DNA of 64,000 nucleotides from DATFVA01 sp963800255 (GTDB lineage: Bacteria > Bacteroidota > Ignavibacteria > Ignavibacteriales > Ignavibacteriaceae): contig CAWDAK010000010.1 of NCBI GenBank assembly GCA_963800255.1, forward strand, positions 165,267-229,266, read 5' to 3'. The notes under the pieces were generated by a model that saw only the letters and a list, made by a program, of their open reading frames with translations, searched no databases and had not been told where the DNA came from. Position 1 is the stretch's first letter. Each line of letters opens with the position of its first letter. The position numbers were made by a program, and so were the translations under genes. Positions 55,066-63,739 of the stretch are shown piece by piece.

Positions 55066-56829
55066 TTACTTTAATAAAACAGCTTTGATGGTTTTTCTGA
55101 AGCTTTGAGCTTTCATTTGAATGAAGTAAATCCCTCCTGGAAGAGAATTTCCTTCATTGTCTTTCCCATCCCAACTATAAGTATATTCACCGGCGGAAAG
55201 GGTGGCCTCTGCAAGTGTTTTAATTTCTTTCCCTAAAACATTATATACCGAAAGATTAATTCTGCTTTGAATACCCAATCTGAATTTAACTGTAGTTGTT
55301 GGATTAAATGGATTGGGGAAATTCTGCCGCAGCTCAAATTTATCCGGTACCTGAGTATTCTCATACTTTATGGAGGTTACAGAGTCCTGAACTAACAAGT
55401 ATGAAAAAAGGTCAATGTTTGGATTTACATATTTATCCATAGGCAGGAGAATATCTTTTTTCCCATCCTGATTAAAATCCTTTATCGAGACAGGATGAAA
55501 CTGTGCGCCCGGCTGTGTTGATTCGTTAATTTTGGCATATGATATCGCATACTGGTGATGATTGGGCTTCCCGGTAAATTTTAAGATGATCATATAATTA
55601 CCGAGTGAAATAATGAGTTCATCAGTACCGTCATTATCCATATCTGCTGCCTGGAGATAGTTTGCGCCGAGAGTAACCAGGTACCTTAGTTGAATTTCTG
55701 CGACGGGTATGTAGCTGTTATCTCCATTAGATTCATAACACCAAAACGTTGATATCCCTGTGCTAAAGTTCTGACCGCCAATCCAAAATTCGGGTTTCCC
55801 GTTTTTATCGATATCATTTGTGGAAGTAATCATATAAGCATTATAGGTAGGCGCTGAGCCTTGCCAAACAAGATCATACTGATTTTCTTTAACCGCTTCA
55901 ATTGAGTAAACAATTCCTTGTGTAGTGCCAGATACAATTTCGATTCTAGTATCACCATCGAAATCTCCCATTGCGAATCCTGATGGAACGTTTACCCAAT
56001 TAGTATCTCCAGTGATTTGTTCATAAATTGTTGTGAAATTATTCAAGCCATCTCTGAATTCACCAATAATGATTGCTGGAAGTGCCAGACTGGTACTACT
56101 AGTGAAGACACAATCATTTATCCTGTTTTTATCGAAAAAGCCAAAAGTCAGATCATCAATTTGACCGGGATAAGGGTAATAATAAAAGACAAAGTCGAAT
56201 AGAGTGGGTAAAGAATCTGGGCTATCAGACTTATAAAACTCGCCGTTCAATGTATCCAAGGTTCGAAGGTGAATTTCTTTTTTCCCATCCGAATCCACGT
56301 CCCCGATACCCTGGACAAATATTGTGTTTGTGTCGTAGGTATATACTTTATGAAAAATACCTTGATCATTCTGTTCATAGATAACAACCGGCCCGGCATA
56401 TACGGAACTTATTTCATTAAATCCATATAACTCTAATAACCCATTGTTGTTTAAATCCTCCACAGGTATAGTCCGTTCATACTCATTAACAATCTTCACT
56501 TTCTGCCAAAAGTGGAATTTGCCGCTATATTTGGATGTATCTATATCTCCGACATTTATTATGATTGGGTTTGGCAGGGTATAATTATTCAATACTTTTA
56601 AAGACGCATTAAAGTTGAGGATTCTTGTTTCACCTGTTGGATAAGTTAAACTGAAAATGTTAGGAGAAACTACTTCAACTTTACCTCCTCGTTCAACAAA
56701 CTTTTGCAGTTCAGCATCTTTGTCGAAGTTGGGAGGTTTATGCTCTTGAGCAAAAGCCAAACAGCTCATAAACAGGGAAATAAAAACTAACGATTTTCCT
56801 GTAATTGTAGATTTCATAAAACTCAACAT
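55066..56829 (-). CDS. Exported FG-GAP beta-propeller protein with FlgD-like sorting domain
   Basis: 587 residues, intact. The signal peptide (FMKSTITGKSLVFISLFMSC, cleavage near AFAQ) is nearly identical to that of the protein at 60465, but the mature parts diverge. FG-GAP/VCBS calcium loops are visible (DSDGKKE, DFDGDTRIE, DIDKNGKPE, DMDNDGTDE, DFNQDGKKD), indicating a seven-bladed integrin-like propeller. The C-terminal domain is of the FlgD-like type (NFPNPFNPTTTVKF, WDGKDNEGNSLPGG, RKTIKAVLLK). It is preceded by leader R3 and followed by its BNR-like partner. Confidence 0.87.
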   Translation of the reverse strand: MLSFMKSTITGKSLVFISLFMSCLAFAQEHKPPNFDKDAELQKFVERGGKVEVVSPNIFSLTYPTGETRILNFNASLKVLNNYTLPNPIIINVGDIDTSKYSGKFHFWQKVKIVNEYERTIPVEDLNNNGLLELYGFNEISSVYAGPVVIYEQNDQGIFHKVYTYDTNTIFVQGIGDVDSDGKKEIHLRTLDTLNGEFYKSDSPDSLPTLFDFVFYYYPYPGQIDDLTFGFFDKNRINDCVFTSSTSLALPAIIIGEFRDGLNNFTTIYEQITGDTNWVNVPSGFAMGDFDGDTRIEIVSGTTQGIVYSIEAVKENQYDLVWQGSAPTYNAYMITSTNDIDKNGKPEFWIGGQNFSTGISTFWCYESNGDNSYIPVAEIQLRYLVTLGANYLQAADMDNDGTDELIISLGNYMIILKFTGKPNHHQYAISYAKINESTQPGAQFHPVSIKDFNQDGKKDILLPMDKYVNPNIDLFSYLLVQDSVTSIKYENTQVPDKFELRQNFPNPFNPTTTVKFRLGIQSRINLSVYNVLGKEIKTLAEATLSAGEYTYSWDGKDNEGNSLPGGIYFIQMKAQSFRKTIKAVLLK

Positions 56830-57040
56830 CTTTTGACCTTTTAATTAAAATATAAGGGAAAGAAATAATCTTAATTATACCCGAACTATGTAAAACCAGT
56901 TGGAAAAATATTAAGAGTAAAGAGTGAAATAATTGCCGGATGAGATGATCTAAGAGCGACATATAATAAACTTTCAGAAAGAAATAACTCATTTATCAGG
57001 AGGAAAAGAGGACGCAAAAATATCCAGATCATCTTTCCCT

Positions 57041-57182
57041 CGCAGAGAGGGAGAGAGTTAAATATCGTGCCAGATTGAATGAATAGAATCATTTATTCCC
57101 CGTGCAAAATTTTATCTGGGTTTCCGCCTTTTATTGAAGTCCCGCAATTATTTAGTTAAATATTAGTTAATCCGGGTATCAA
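57041..57182 (-). promoter_or_regulatory. Shared leader/promoter element, copy R3
   Basis: Minus-strand TGGCACGATATTTAAC lies at 57057-57072. The following AG tract is interrupted here (AGAGAGGGAGAGAG), unlike the pure repeats of R1, R2 and R4. It lies 212 bp upstream of the FG-GAP start at 56829. The transcript leader down to the gene is also shared with R4 (for example the CTATGTAAAACCAGT block near 56886). Confidence 0.65.
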
Positions 57183-57203
57183 TGTCAAATCGTTAAAATT
57201 TAA

Positions 57204-57365
57204 TGTCGCAACTCTGCGGCTAAGAATTAGCACTATATTAGCAATATGCTGTTATTATTAAACCACTCTGGGGCTTTCATAAATAAGATTATCATGTTGA
57301 TTTATCAATTAACATTTCGCCACTCTGTGGCTTCAAAAATATAGTTGCGCCGCTATGCGGCGGCC
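57204..57365. repeat. Four hairpin repeats upstream of the cassette, copy 2
   Basis: Copies of the hairpins at 50758-50919, shifted by 6446 bp, with a few base changes (CCACTCTGGGG spoils the second stem). Confidence 0.7.
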
Positions 57366-57458
57366 GTGAAGAATATTTTGCCGTGCAACCTGATAAAATA
57401 ATTATGAATTCGAAATTCTTTTTTGCTAAGTTTGTTCTATATTAAAGGAGTGAGGTCA

Positions 57459-57851
57459 TTGGACTGTCCATTTTGCAATAACCAGCTGGTTATCCTCGAA
57501 CTAAACCAGATAGAAATTGATTACTGTACAAGCTGTCATGGAATCTGGCTTGATAATGGCGAGCTGGAACTGCTGATGCAGGATTTGAGGAAAAAACTCA
57601 GCTGATGGATTCCTTTTCTGTAAATAAGAATTCCGGTGAAAAAATACTTAAATGTCCTATCTGCCGGAAGAAAATGGAAAAGCTTAACTGCGGTAAAGGG
57701 AACAAAGTGCTGCTAGATAAATGTATAAAAGAACATGGAATCTGGTTCAATGAAGGAGAGCTTGAACAGGTTGTGGAAATGGGAGGATTTGATAAGCAGG
57801 ATAAGATCATAAATCTGCTGAAAGAAATGTTTGCCCATAAATTAAACAATT
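57459..57851 (+). pseudogene. Zinc-ribbon protein gene, copy 2, frameshifted
   Basis: Matches the gene at 51013 from the same TTG start and ribosome site, but one C is missing near 57586 (GGATTTGAGG versus GGATTCTGAGG), which ends the first frame at 57605 after the first zinc repeat. The second repeat (CPICRKKME...GELEQVV) remains readable from an ATG at 57605. Its stop codon is lost in the deletion that removes most of lemA, so that frame runs on into out-of-frame lemA sequence to 58024. Confidence 0.9.
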
Positions 57852-57852
57852 C

Positions 57853-58068
57853 CAGAACTTCCTTGCGCTGCAGGAAGAACTTACCTCAACAGAAAATAAG
57901 ATTTCATTTTCGCGCCAGAGCTATAATGACCAGGTTTTGTTTTATAACAATAAGATCCAGATGTTCCCTTCAAATATTGTTGCCGGTATGTTTAATTTCA
58001 AAATGGAAGACTTCTTTGAAGTAGAAGATAAAGCTGAGAAAGAGGTTCCGAAGGTTAGCTTTTCATAA
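57853..58068 (+). pseudogene. LemA gene, copy 2, 3' fragment
   Basis: Only the last 72 codons of lemA survive (from NFLALQEELTSTENKISFSR to the end EVPKVSFS). A clean deletion equivalent to 51407-51759 joins the zinc-ribbon gene end directly to this point. The membrane helix and signature helix are gone. Confidence 0.92.
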
Positions 58069-58083
58069 GGTACTGTAAATAAG

Positions 58084-59328
58084 ATGTGGGAATTAATAAA
58101 ATCCAACCAGAGAAAATAAGTTTTTCTTTTTATAGGGATGGCTCTTACGCTCATGCTTCTTGGCTATCTGATCGGGAGTACGTTTTACCCTGATGGCGGA
58201 GGGGTATTTGGTCTTTCAATTGCCATTATAATATGGACAGTATTATCCATCATCAGCGTTACATCCGGAAGTTCATTAGTGCTGTCAATCAGCGGGGCAA
58301 AAGAGGTAACCCCTGCGGTCCACCAGCAGCTTTTTAATGTGGTAGAGGAGATGAAATTAGCTGCGGGACTGCCAGCAATGCCAAAAGTTTATATAATTGA
58401 TAGTCCTGCACTTAATGCCTTTGCCACAGGGAAAGACCCTTCACACAGCGCCGTTGCCGTTACTGCAGGCTTATTATCAAAACTAAACCGGGATGAACTT
58501 CAGGGAGTAATTGGCCACGAGATATCTCACATAATGAATCGCGATACCAAATTTATAACGTATGCTGCTGTTATGCTTGGAACAATCGTCATCATCTCTG
58601 AAATTTTTGTTAAGGGTATGTTTTATTCAGGCGCGGGCAGGAGATACGGATCGAGATCAAAGAATGCAGGGGGACAGGCACAGATTATCATTCTTGTCAT
58701 TGCGGTGATCTTTGCAATTCTAGCCCCTATAATGGCAAGACTGCTTTATTTTGCTCTATCACGAAAACGTGAGTACCTTGCGGATGCATCTGCGGCAAGA
58801 CTCACACGGTACCCTGAAGGACTTGCTTCAGCGCTCGAAAAGATTTCCGACTGCCGCGACGATCTTCCTTCAGCTAATAAAGTTACTGCCGCAATGTATA
58901 TTGCAAATCCACTTAAGAAAAAAGGAATGAAGCTGTCAGATCTTACAAGCACGCATCCGCCTATTACAGAAAGGATCAGGATATTAAGGGGAATGATGTA
59001 CGGTGCGGGGTTCAGCGATTACCAGAAATCTTACTCCGCATTGAAACGATCATCTACTTCAATAATCCCAACCTCAGGCTTAAGCGACGGCGTAGTTATT
59101 CCCTTAAGGGCGGCGGGAGAACAACCGGCAGAGCCACAGTCGGCTGTTGAAGAGAAGCGTAAACTGGGGAATATAATGATGGCAATTAATGATTATTCAT
59201 CAATAACCTGTGAGTGCGGATTAAAGATAAAGATGCCTCCGGGCTTCGGAACGAACAAGCCCGAGATCACCTGTCCCAAGTGCGGCCGCAAGCACCGCGT
59301 AGAATCCGCCGGCCGACTGAAGATTTGA
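58084..59328 (+). CDS. M48 membrane metalloprotease, copy 2 (premature stop at codon 12)
   Basis: The original start at 58084 reads MWELIKSNQRK and then a stop (TCA to TAA). Translation could restart at the ATG at 58138, giving 396 residues that keep the first membrane helix, HEISH site, Glu ligand and C-terminal zinc ribbon. The protein is nearly identical to copy 1 over most of its length, with changes concentrated in the linker (SDYQKSYSALKRSSTSIIP). At DNA level it is mosaic: two segments (about 58558-58620 and 58915-59296) carry many third-position changes while the rest is almost unchanged. It may still be functional through the internal start; whether it is expressed is unknown. Confidence 0.8.
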
Positions 59329-59345
59329 AAGGTATTTGAATAATT

Positions 59346-59373
59346 AAGGGGTAAGCCCCAAAGCTTACCCCTT
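59346..59373. terminator. Bidirectional terminator hairpin
   Basis: Exact copy of the 11-bp stem at 53251 (AAGGGGTAAGC / GCTTACCCCTT), between the M48 copy and the convergent exported-protein remnant. Confidence 0.85.
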
Positions 59374-59388
59374 CAAAAGATGGAATAA

Positions 59389-60448
59389 CTACTTCATCAA
59401 AGTCATTTTGTTATTCTGTACAAAATCATTTACCCTGAGTGAGTATATATAAACACCTGATGGCAGATTTGATCCATTAAAGTTTACCGAATAAGCTCCC
59501 TTATCCTGATTTTCTTTAACGAGGACAGCGACTTCTTTACCAAGCATATTATACATTTTAAGTGAAACAAAGCCTTTCTCCTTCAACTGATAAGTTATGA
59601 GGGTAGAAGGATTGAAAGGATTAGGATAATTCTGAGACAACTTGTAGTCAAAATTACTTAGACCATCCAAAATAATGCAAATAAGTTCCAAATTCATCAT
59701 ATGCATAATAAGAATTGTATATTATTATATTGGAAGCTGTGACGATAAACCCAGCCGGATCTGATGATACTAAATTAGGTACATTTAAAGAATATCCAAG
59801 CCGAACAGAGTTCCAGGAATTAGAGGAAACTTCATATCTTCTCCAATCTGCAATATTGGTCCCTTGTTTTTCCCAAAGGAAATAAACATAATCGTGATTG
59901 CTATCCTCATAACGTGCATTTATTCTTGGGTTTGTCCCGGTTTCGCCAGTGGATACAATTTTTTCGCTTGACCAGGAACCAGCTTGATTACGATATCTGT
60001 ATTTCACTATGTTCGACTCAAGATAAGTAACATGTAGATTACCATTTGATACCACAGATTCCATCCTGGAAGCGTTGGTTGTAAGATTGAGAGTATAAAT
60101 TGTGCTCCAGTTTGAACCGCCGTTAATACTTCGTTTTACTCTCAGTTGGCTGCCTATTCCGTAAACGATGTAGATATTATCTGCATCACCTGAAATGCTC
60201 GGAGAAACAACAGATGAACTTTCAATTGTAATCGATGATCCCGCCACTCCATTCAGGTTCATCTTATAATATTTAAGAATATTACTTTCCTGAACAATAA
60301 CATGATTACCGTCCCGGTTAGTGAAAATAACAACAGATGAAGCTGAACCAACATTGATGTTGGTTTCTTTGACACTTGTCCAGTTTGGTGTCTGTGCAAG
60401 CAGCATTGCCGAAGATAGCACCACAAATAAGATTAAAAACTTTTTCAT
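59389..60448 (-). pseudogene. BNR-like exported protein with internal deletion
   Basis: From the ATG at 60448 (TTGGAGTGGAAA ribosome site) it encodes signal peptide MKKFLILFVVLSSAMLLAQ and the first half of a protein homologous to that at 53294 (TPNWTSVKETNINVGSASS...). After LHYFGWSK the frame stops. The sorting domain (NYPNPFNPSTLITY, SGVYIYSL, NNKMTLMK) follows in another frame. Compared with the 577-residue relative, the second half of the propeller and the FN3 domain, some 250 residues, are missing at this junction. Without a connected sorting domain the product would not be exported by T9SS. It starts 16 bases after the FG-GAP gene at 60465. Confidence 0.88.
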
Positions 60449-60464
60449 TTTCCACTCCAATTTA

Positions 60465-62225
60465 TTATTTAAGTAAAACAGACTTAAACGTTTTAACTGA
60501 ATTTCTAGTTTTGAGAACAATCAGATAAACACCGCTAGGCAGCGAATTTCCAGATTTGTCCTTTGCATCCCAGAAAATATTATATTTCCCCGGAGAGAGT
60601 TCTATATCTAACAGTGTGTTTATTTCTTTCCCTAATGTGTTATAAATTTTTACCTGAACATTTGAAGATTCAGTAATATTGAAACTGATGGAACTTTCTG
60701 AATTAAATGGATTTGGGTAACTTTGAACGGTTTCAAAAGGAATTTCATTAATACCAGTTTCATCAACACCCAATGGCCTATCTTGCCTTAAGATATAACT
60801 AAAAGCATAAGTTATTGAGGGTGTATATTTTGTCATCGGTATAAGTAAATCCAGTTTATTATCTCCGTCAAGGTCCGCAATTGCTACCGTATAGAATTGA
60901 GCACCGGGCTGTGTTGCTTCACCAAGTTTAGCATACCAGAGCTTAAATTGATAGTTGTTTGTTGAACCGACAAATTTAAGAATCAATATTACATTACCAA
61001 TTGAAATAATTAACTCTTCCTTACCGTCTTTGTCGATATCAACTGCTTGTATATACTCGGTACTGGATAAGGAGGTCAAATATCTGAGCTCAATCCTTGC
61101 AACAGGTCTATAGCTATTGTCTCCATCTGCTTCATAACACTGAAAAACAGTAATTCCTTCTTCAAAATCCTGCCCCCCAATCCAGAACTCCGGTTTACCG
61201 TTTCTATCTAGATCTTTTGTCACAGCTTGCATATAAGCATTGGGTGTTGGAAATGGAAATTGATTAACAATTGAATACTCTTTTTCATCTTTACTTTCTA
61301 TTACAAATACATTCCCAGGACCTGAACTAATGATTAATTCGGTTTTACCATCCTGATCAAAATCATCAATGGCAAATCCAGACAAATCATTTTCAAAGAT
61401 TGATTTAAATCGGAAAACCTCTTCAAAATTATTTATACTGTCTTTATATTCAGCGATCGCACACATTGTAGTATCCCAAACACTTGGTGTCGTAAAGGCA
61501 CAATCAGTTATTCCGTTATTATCCCAATCTCCAAATGCCATATCATTTATCTGGAGTGTGTCTATATAAAAGTTGAAATCAAATTTAGTTGGTAATGTCC
61601 TTGCAGAATCACCTCTGTAAATGGGATAAAAGAAAAAAACATCATCTAATGATGCTAAAAAAATCTCTTTGTTCCCATCTCCCTTGATCTCGTCAATCTC
61701 TTTAGCTATGACGGTAGCAGAGTCATAGGTAAAGACATCTTGATAAATGCCGTTTATATTCCTTTCAAATATTTTTACTGGCCCTGCAAAGTTAGTCCCA
61801 ATGATATCCGTAGGGCCATACAACTCAGGACGACCATTATTATTCAAATCATCAATCGGCAAAGGTGCCCACGAAATATCAGAAACCTCCACCTGCTGCC
61901 AGAACTTAAACATACCTGTAAACTTAGTAGTATCTATCTCCCAGATGTTTATAATCGTTGTATCAACAGGTTGGTCATTTTCAAACACATTCTCTTTGCT
62001 GCCAAGGTAAAAAGTTCTACTTTCGCCAAGCCGGTTTGACAGCCTGTAAATATCAGGAGAAACTTCTTCAACTTTACCTCCTCGTTCAACAAACTTTTGC
62101 AGTTCGGCATCTATATTAAAGTTATCGTAAGGCTTAAAGTTTTGAGCAAAAGCCAAACAGCTCATAAACAGGGAAATTAGTAATAACGATTTTCCTGTAA
62201 TTGTAGATTTCATAAAACTCAACAT
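60465..62225 (-). CDS. Exported FG-GAP beta-propeller protein with FlgD-like sorting domain
   Basis: 586 residues, intact. The first 30 residues are almost those of the protein at 55066 (FMKSTITGKSLLLISLFMSC, AFAQ), but the mature protein differs widely. Calcium-loop repeats are visible (DWDNNGITD, DFDQDGKTE, DLDRNGKPE, DIDKDGKEE, DLDGDNKLD). The C-terminal domain is FlgD-like (SYPNPFNSESSISF, WDAKDKSGNSLPSG, VKTFKSVLLK). It has leader R4 upstream and the deleted BNR-like gene downstream. Confidence 0.87.
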   Translation of the reverse strand: MLSFMKSTITGKSLLLISLFMSCLAFAQNFKPYDNFNIDAELQKFVERGGKVEEVSPDIYRLSNRLGESRTFYLGSKENVFENDQPVDTTIINIWEIDTTKFTGMFKFWQQVEVSDISWAPLPIDDLNNNGRPELYGPTDIIGTNFAGPVKIFERNINGIYQDVFTYDSATVIAKEIDEIKGDGNKEIFLASLDDVFFFYPIYRGDSARTLPTKFDFNFYIDTLQINDMAFGDWDNNGITDCAFTTPSVWDTTMCAIAEYKDSINNFEEVFRFKSIFENDLSGFAIDDFDQDGKTELIISSGPGNVFVIESKDEKEYSIVNQFPFPTPNAYMQAVTKDLDRNGKPEFWIGGQDFEEGITVFQCYEADGDNSYRPVARIELRYLTSLSSTEYIQAVDIDKDGKEELIISIGNVILILKFVGSTNNYQFKLWYAKLGEATQPGAQFYTVAIADLDGDNKLDLLIPMTKYTPSITYAFSYILRQDRPLGVDETGINEIPFETVQSYPNPFNSESSISFNITESSNVQVKIYNTLGKEINTLLDIELSPGKYNIFWDAKDKSGNSLPSGVYLIVLKTRNSVKTFKSVLLK

Positions 62226-62436
62226 CTTTTGACCTTTTAATTAAAATATAAGGGAAAGAAAAAATTTTAATTTTACCAGGCTTATGTAAAACCAGTTGAG
62301 AAAAAATTGAGAATAAGGAGCGAAATAATTGCCGGATAAGAAAACCCAAGGGCGGCAGAGTATAATTTTTCGGAAAGAAATAACTCATTTATCAGGAAGA
62401 AAAGAGGACACAAAAATTCCCAGCTCATCTTTCCCT

Positions 62437-62583
62437 CGCAGAGAGAGAGAGAGAGAGTTAAATATCGTGCCAGTCTGAATGAATAGAATCATTTATTCCC
62501 CGTGCAAAATTTTATCTGGGTTTCCGCCTTTTACTGAAGTCCCGCAATTATTTTGGCTGAATATTAGTTAATCCCGGTATCAA
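62437..62583 (-). promoter_or_regulatory. Shared leader/promoter element, copy R4
   Basis: Minus-strand TGGCACGATATTTAAC at 62457-62472, with the longest AG tract of the four copies (nine units, 62440-62457). It lies 212 bp upstream of the FG-GAP start. The remaining part of the gap to the YitT gene (62584-62711) is AT-rich and holds nothing I recognise beyond the YitT promoter region. Confidence 0.65.
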
Positions 62584-62711
62584 AATCAAATTATAAGATT
62601 GTACCTTAATAGTATAAACAACAAATTGCAAATTAAACCCCTTCGGCTTATCTTCAGTGCAGAGTCCTAATAATTTCCTTGAATATTTTTCTATGATAAA
62701 GGTTCTGTGAC

Positions 62712-63680
62712 ATGAATCCTATATTTCAAACTATATTTACCAGGTTTGCTCTAAGTGATAAGAAGGGAAAAGTTGATGAGGATAGCATCATCAGGGAGAT
62801 TGATTTGATGAAGCTAAGGTTGATTCAATTTTTCAAAGAATTCGTGCTTATTACCGCGGGATTTCTGCTTGCGGGTTTCGGACTAAAAGGTTTCCTGCTG
62901 CCTAATTCATTTATCGATGGAGGAGTTACGGGTATTTCTCTTCTTATAGCCGAAGTTACCGGTTTTGAACTTTCCATTCTGCTTATAGCAATAAATCTTC
63001 CTTTTATAATTCTTGGGTACAAACAGATTAGCCGGCAGTTTGCAATCAAAAGCATACTTGCAATTATAGGGTTAGCGCTTGCGGTGTATTTTGTTGATTA
63101 TCCGGTGGTAACTTCAGATAAACTTCTGGTTGCAGCATTCGGTGGTTTTTTCCTTGGTGCAGGGATTGGGCTTACTGTGAGGGGAGGGGGAGTGCTGGAT
63201 GGAACAGAGGTTCTTGCTATTTACCTGAGTAAGAAATCGGGATTAACGATCGGGGATATTATTCTGATTTTTAACGTTTTTATTTTTGCCGCAGGTGCAT
63301 ATGTTCTATCTGTGGAAACAGCGCTTTATGCAATCCTTACTTATTATGCCGCTGCTAAAACAGTGGATTTCATAATTGAGGGTATTGAGGAGTATACCGG
63401 CATTACCATAATATCTGATAAAAGCGATAGAATAAGAAAGATGATCACCGAGGATCTTGGTCACGGGACTACGATATATAAGGGAGAAAAAGGGTATTCT
63501 CCTGAAGGCGGTGAATTAAAGCCGGTCGATATAATTTATACTGTAGTAACCCGCCTGGAGATTGCACGTCTTCAAAGTGAGATTAATAGGATAGATCCTT
63601 CAGCATTTATCATTAAAAATAATATTAAGGATACCAAGGGGGGAATGATTAAAAGATTAAACCTTGGAAATATGAAATAA
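62712..63680 (+). CDS. YitT family membrane protein
   Basis: 322 residues. A short cytosolic N-terminus, then five membrane segments starting at FVLITAGFLLAGFGLKGFLL with the family motif PNSFIDGGVTGISLL, GAGIGLTVRGGGVLDGTEVLA, and a C-terminal DUF2179 domain (GHGTTIYKGEKGYSPEGGEL...VDIIYTVVTRLEIARL). This is the standard DUF161-DUF2179 architecture. The transport or signalling role is unknown. It starts at an ATG after GGTTCTGTGAC with a weak ribosome site. The NYN-domain gene follows after 59 bases. Confidence 0.93.
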   Translation: MNPIFQTIFTRFALSDKKGKVDEDSIIREIDLMKLRLIQFFKEFVLITAGFLLAGFGLKGFLLPNSFIDGGVTGISLLIAEVTGFELSILLIAINLPFIILGYKQISRQFAIKSILAIIGLALAVYFVDYPVVTSDKLLVAAFGGFFLGAGIGLTVRGGGVLDGTEVLAIYLSKKSGLTIGDIILIFNVFIFAAGAYVLSVETALYAILTYYAAAKTVDFIIEGIEEYTGITIISDKSDRIRKMITEDLGHGTTIYKGEKGYSPEGGELKPVDIIYTVVTRLEIARLQSEINRIDPSAFIIKNNIKDTKGGMIKRLNLGNMK

Positions 63681-63739
63681 GCAGGATTATTTGCTATTTT
63701 CCACTTAAAATAATTCCCAAAAAAAGTAAGCGACAAAAA

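Larger units (their letters stand above)
57185..59460. repeat. Large direct repeat, copy 2
   Basis: Counterpart of 50739-53365. It carries a 353-base deletion spanning the zinc-ribbon/LemA junction (at 57852), a one-base deletion in the zinc-ribbon gene and a nonsense change in the M48 gene. It contains both near-identical stretches and patches of dense synonymous change. Confidence 0.9.

Noticed and set aside
56738..56992. 84-codon minus-strand frame overlapping the FG-GAP start, also present at 62134-62388
   Set aside because: Out of frame with the real signal peptide; conserved only because the upstream DNA is duplicated.
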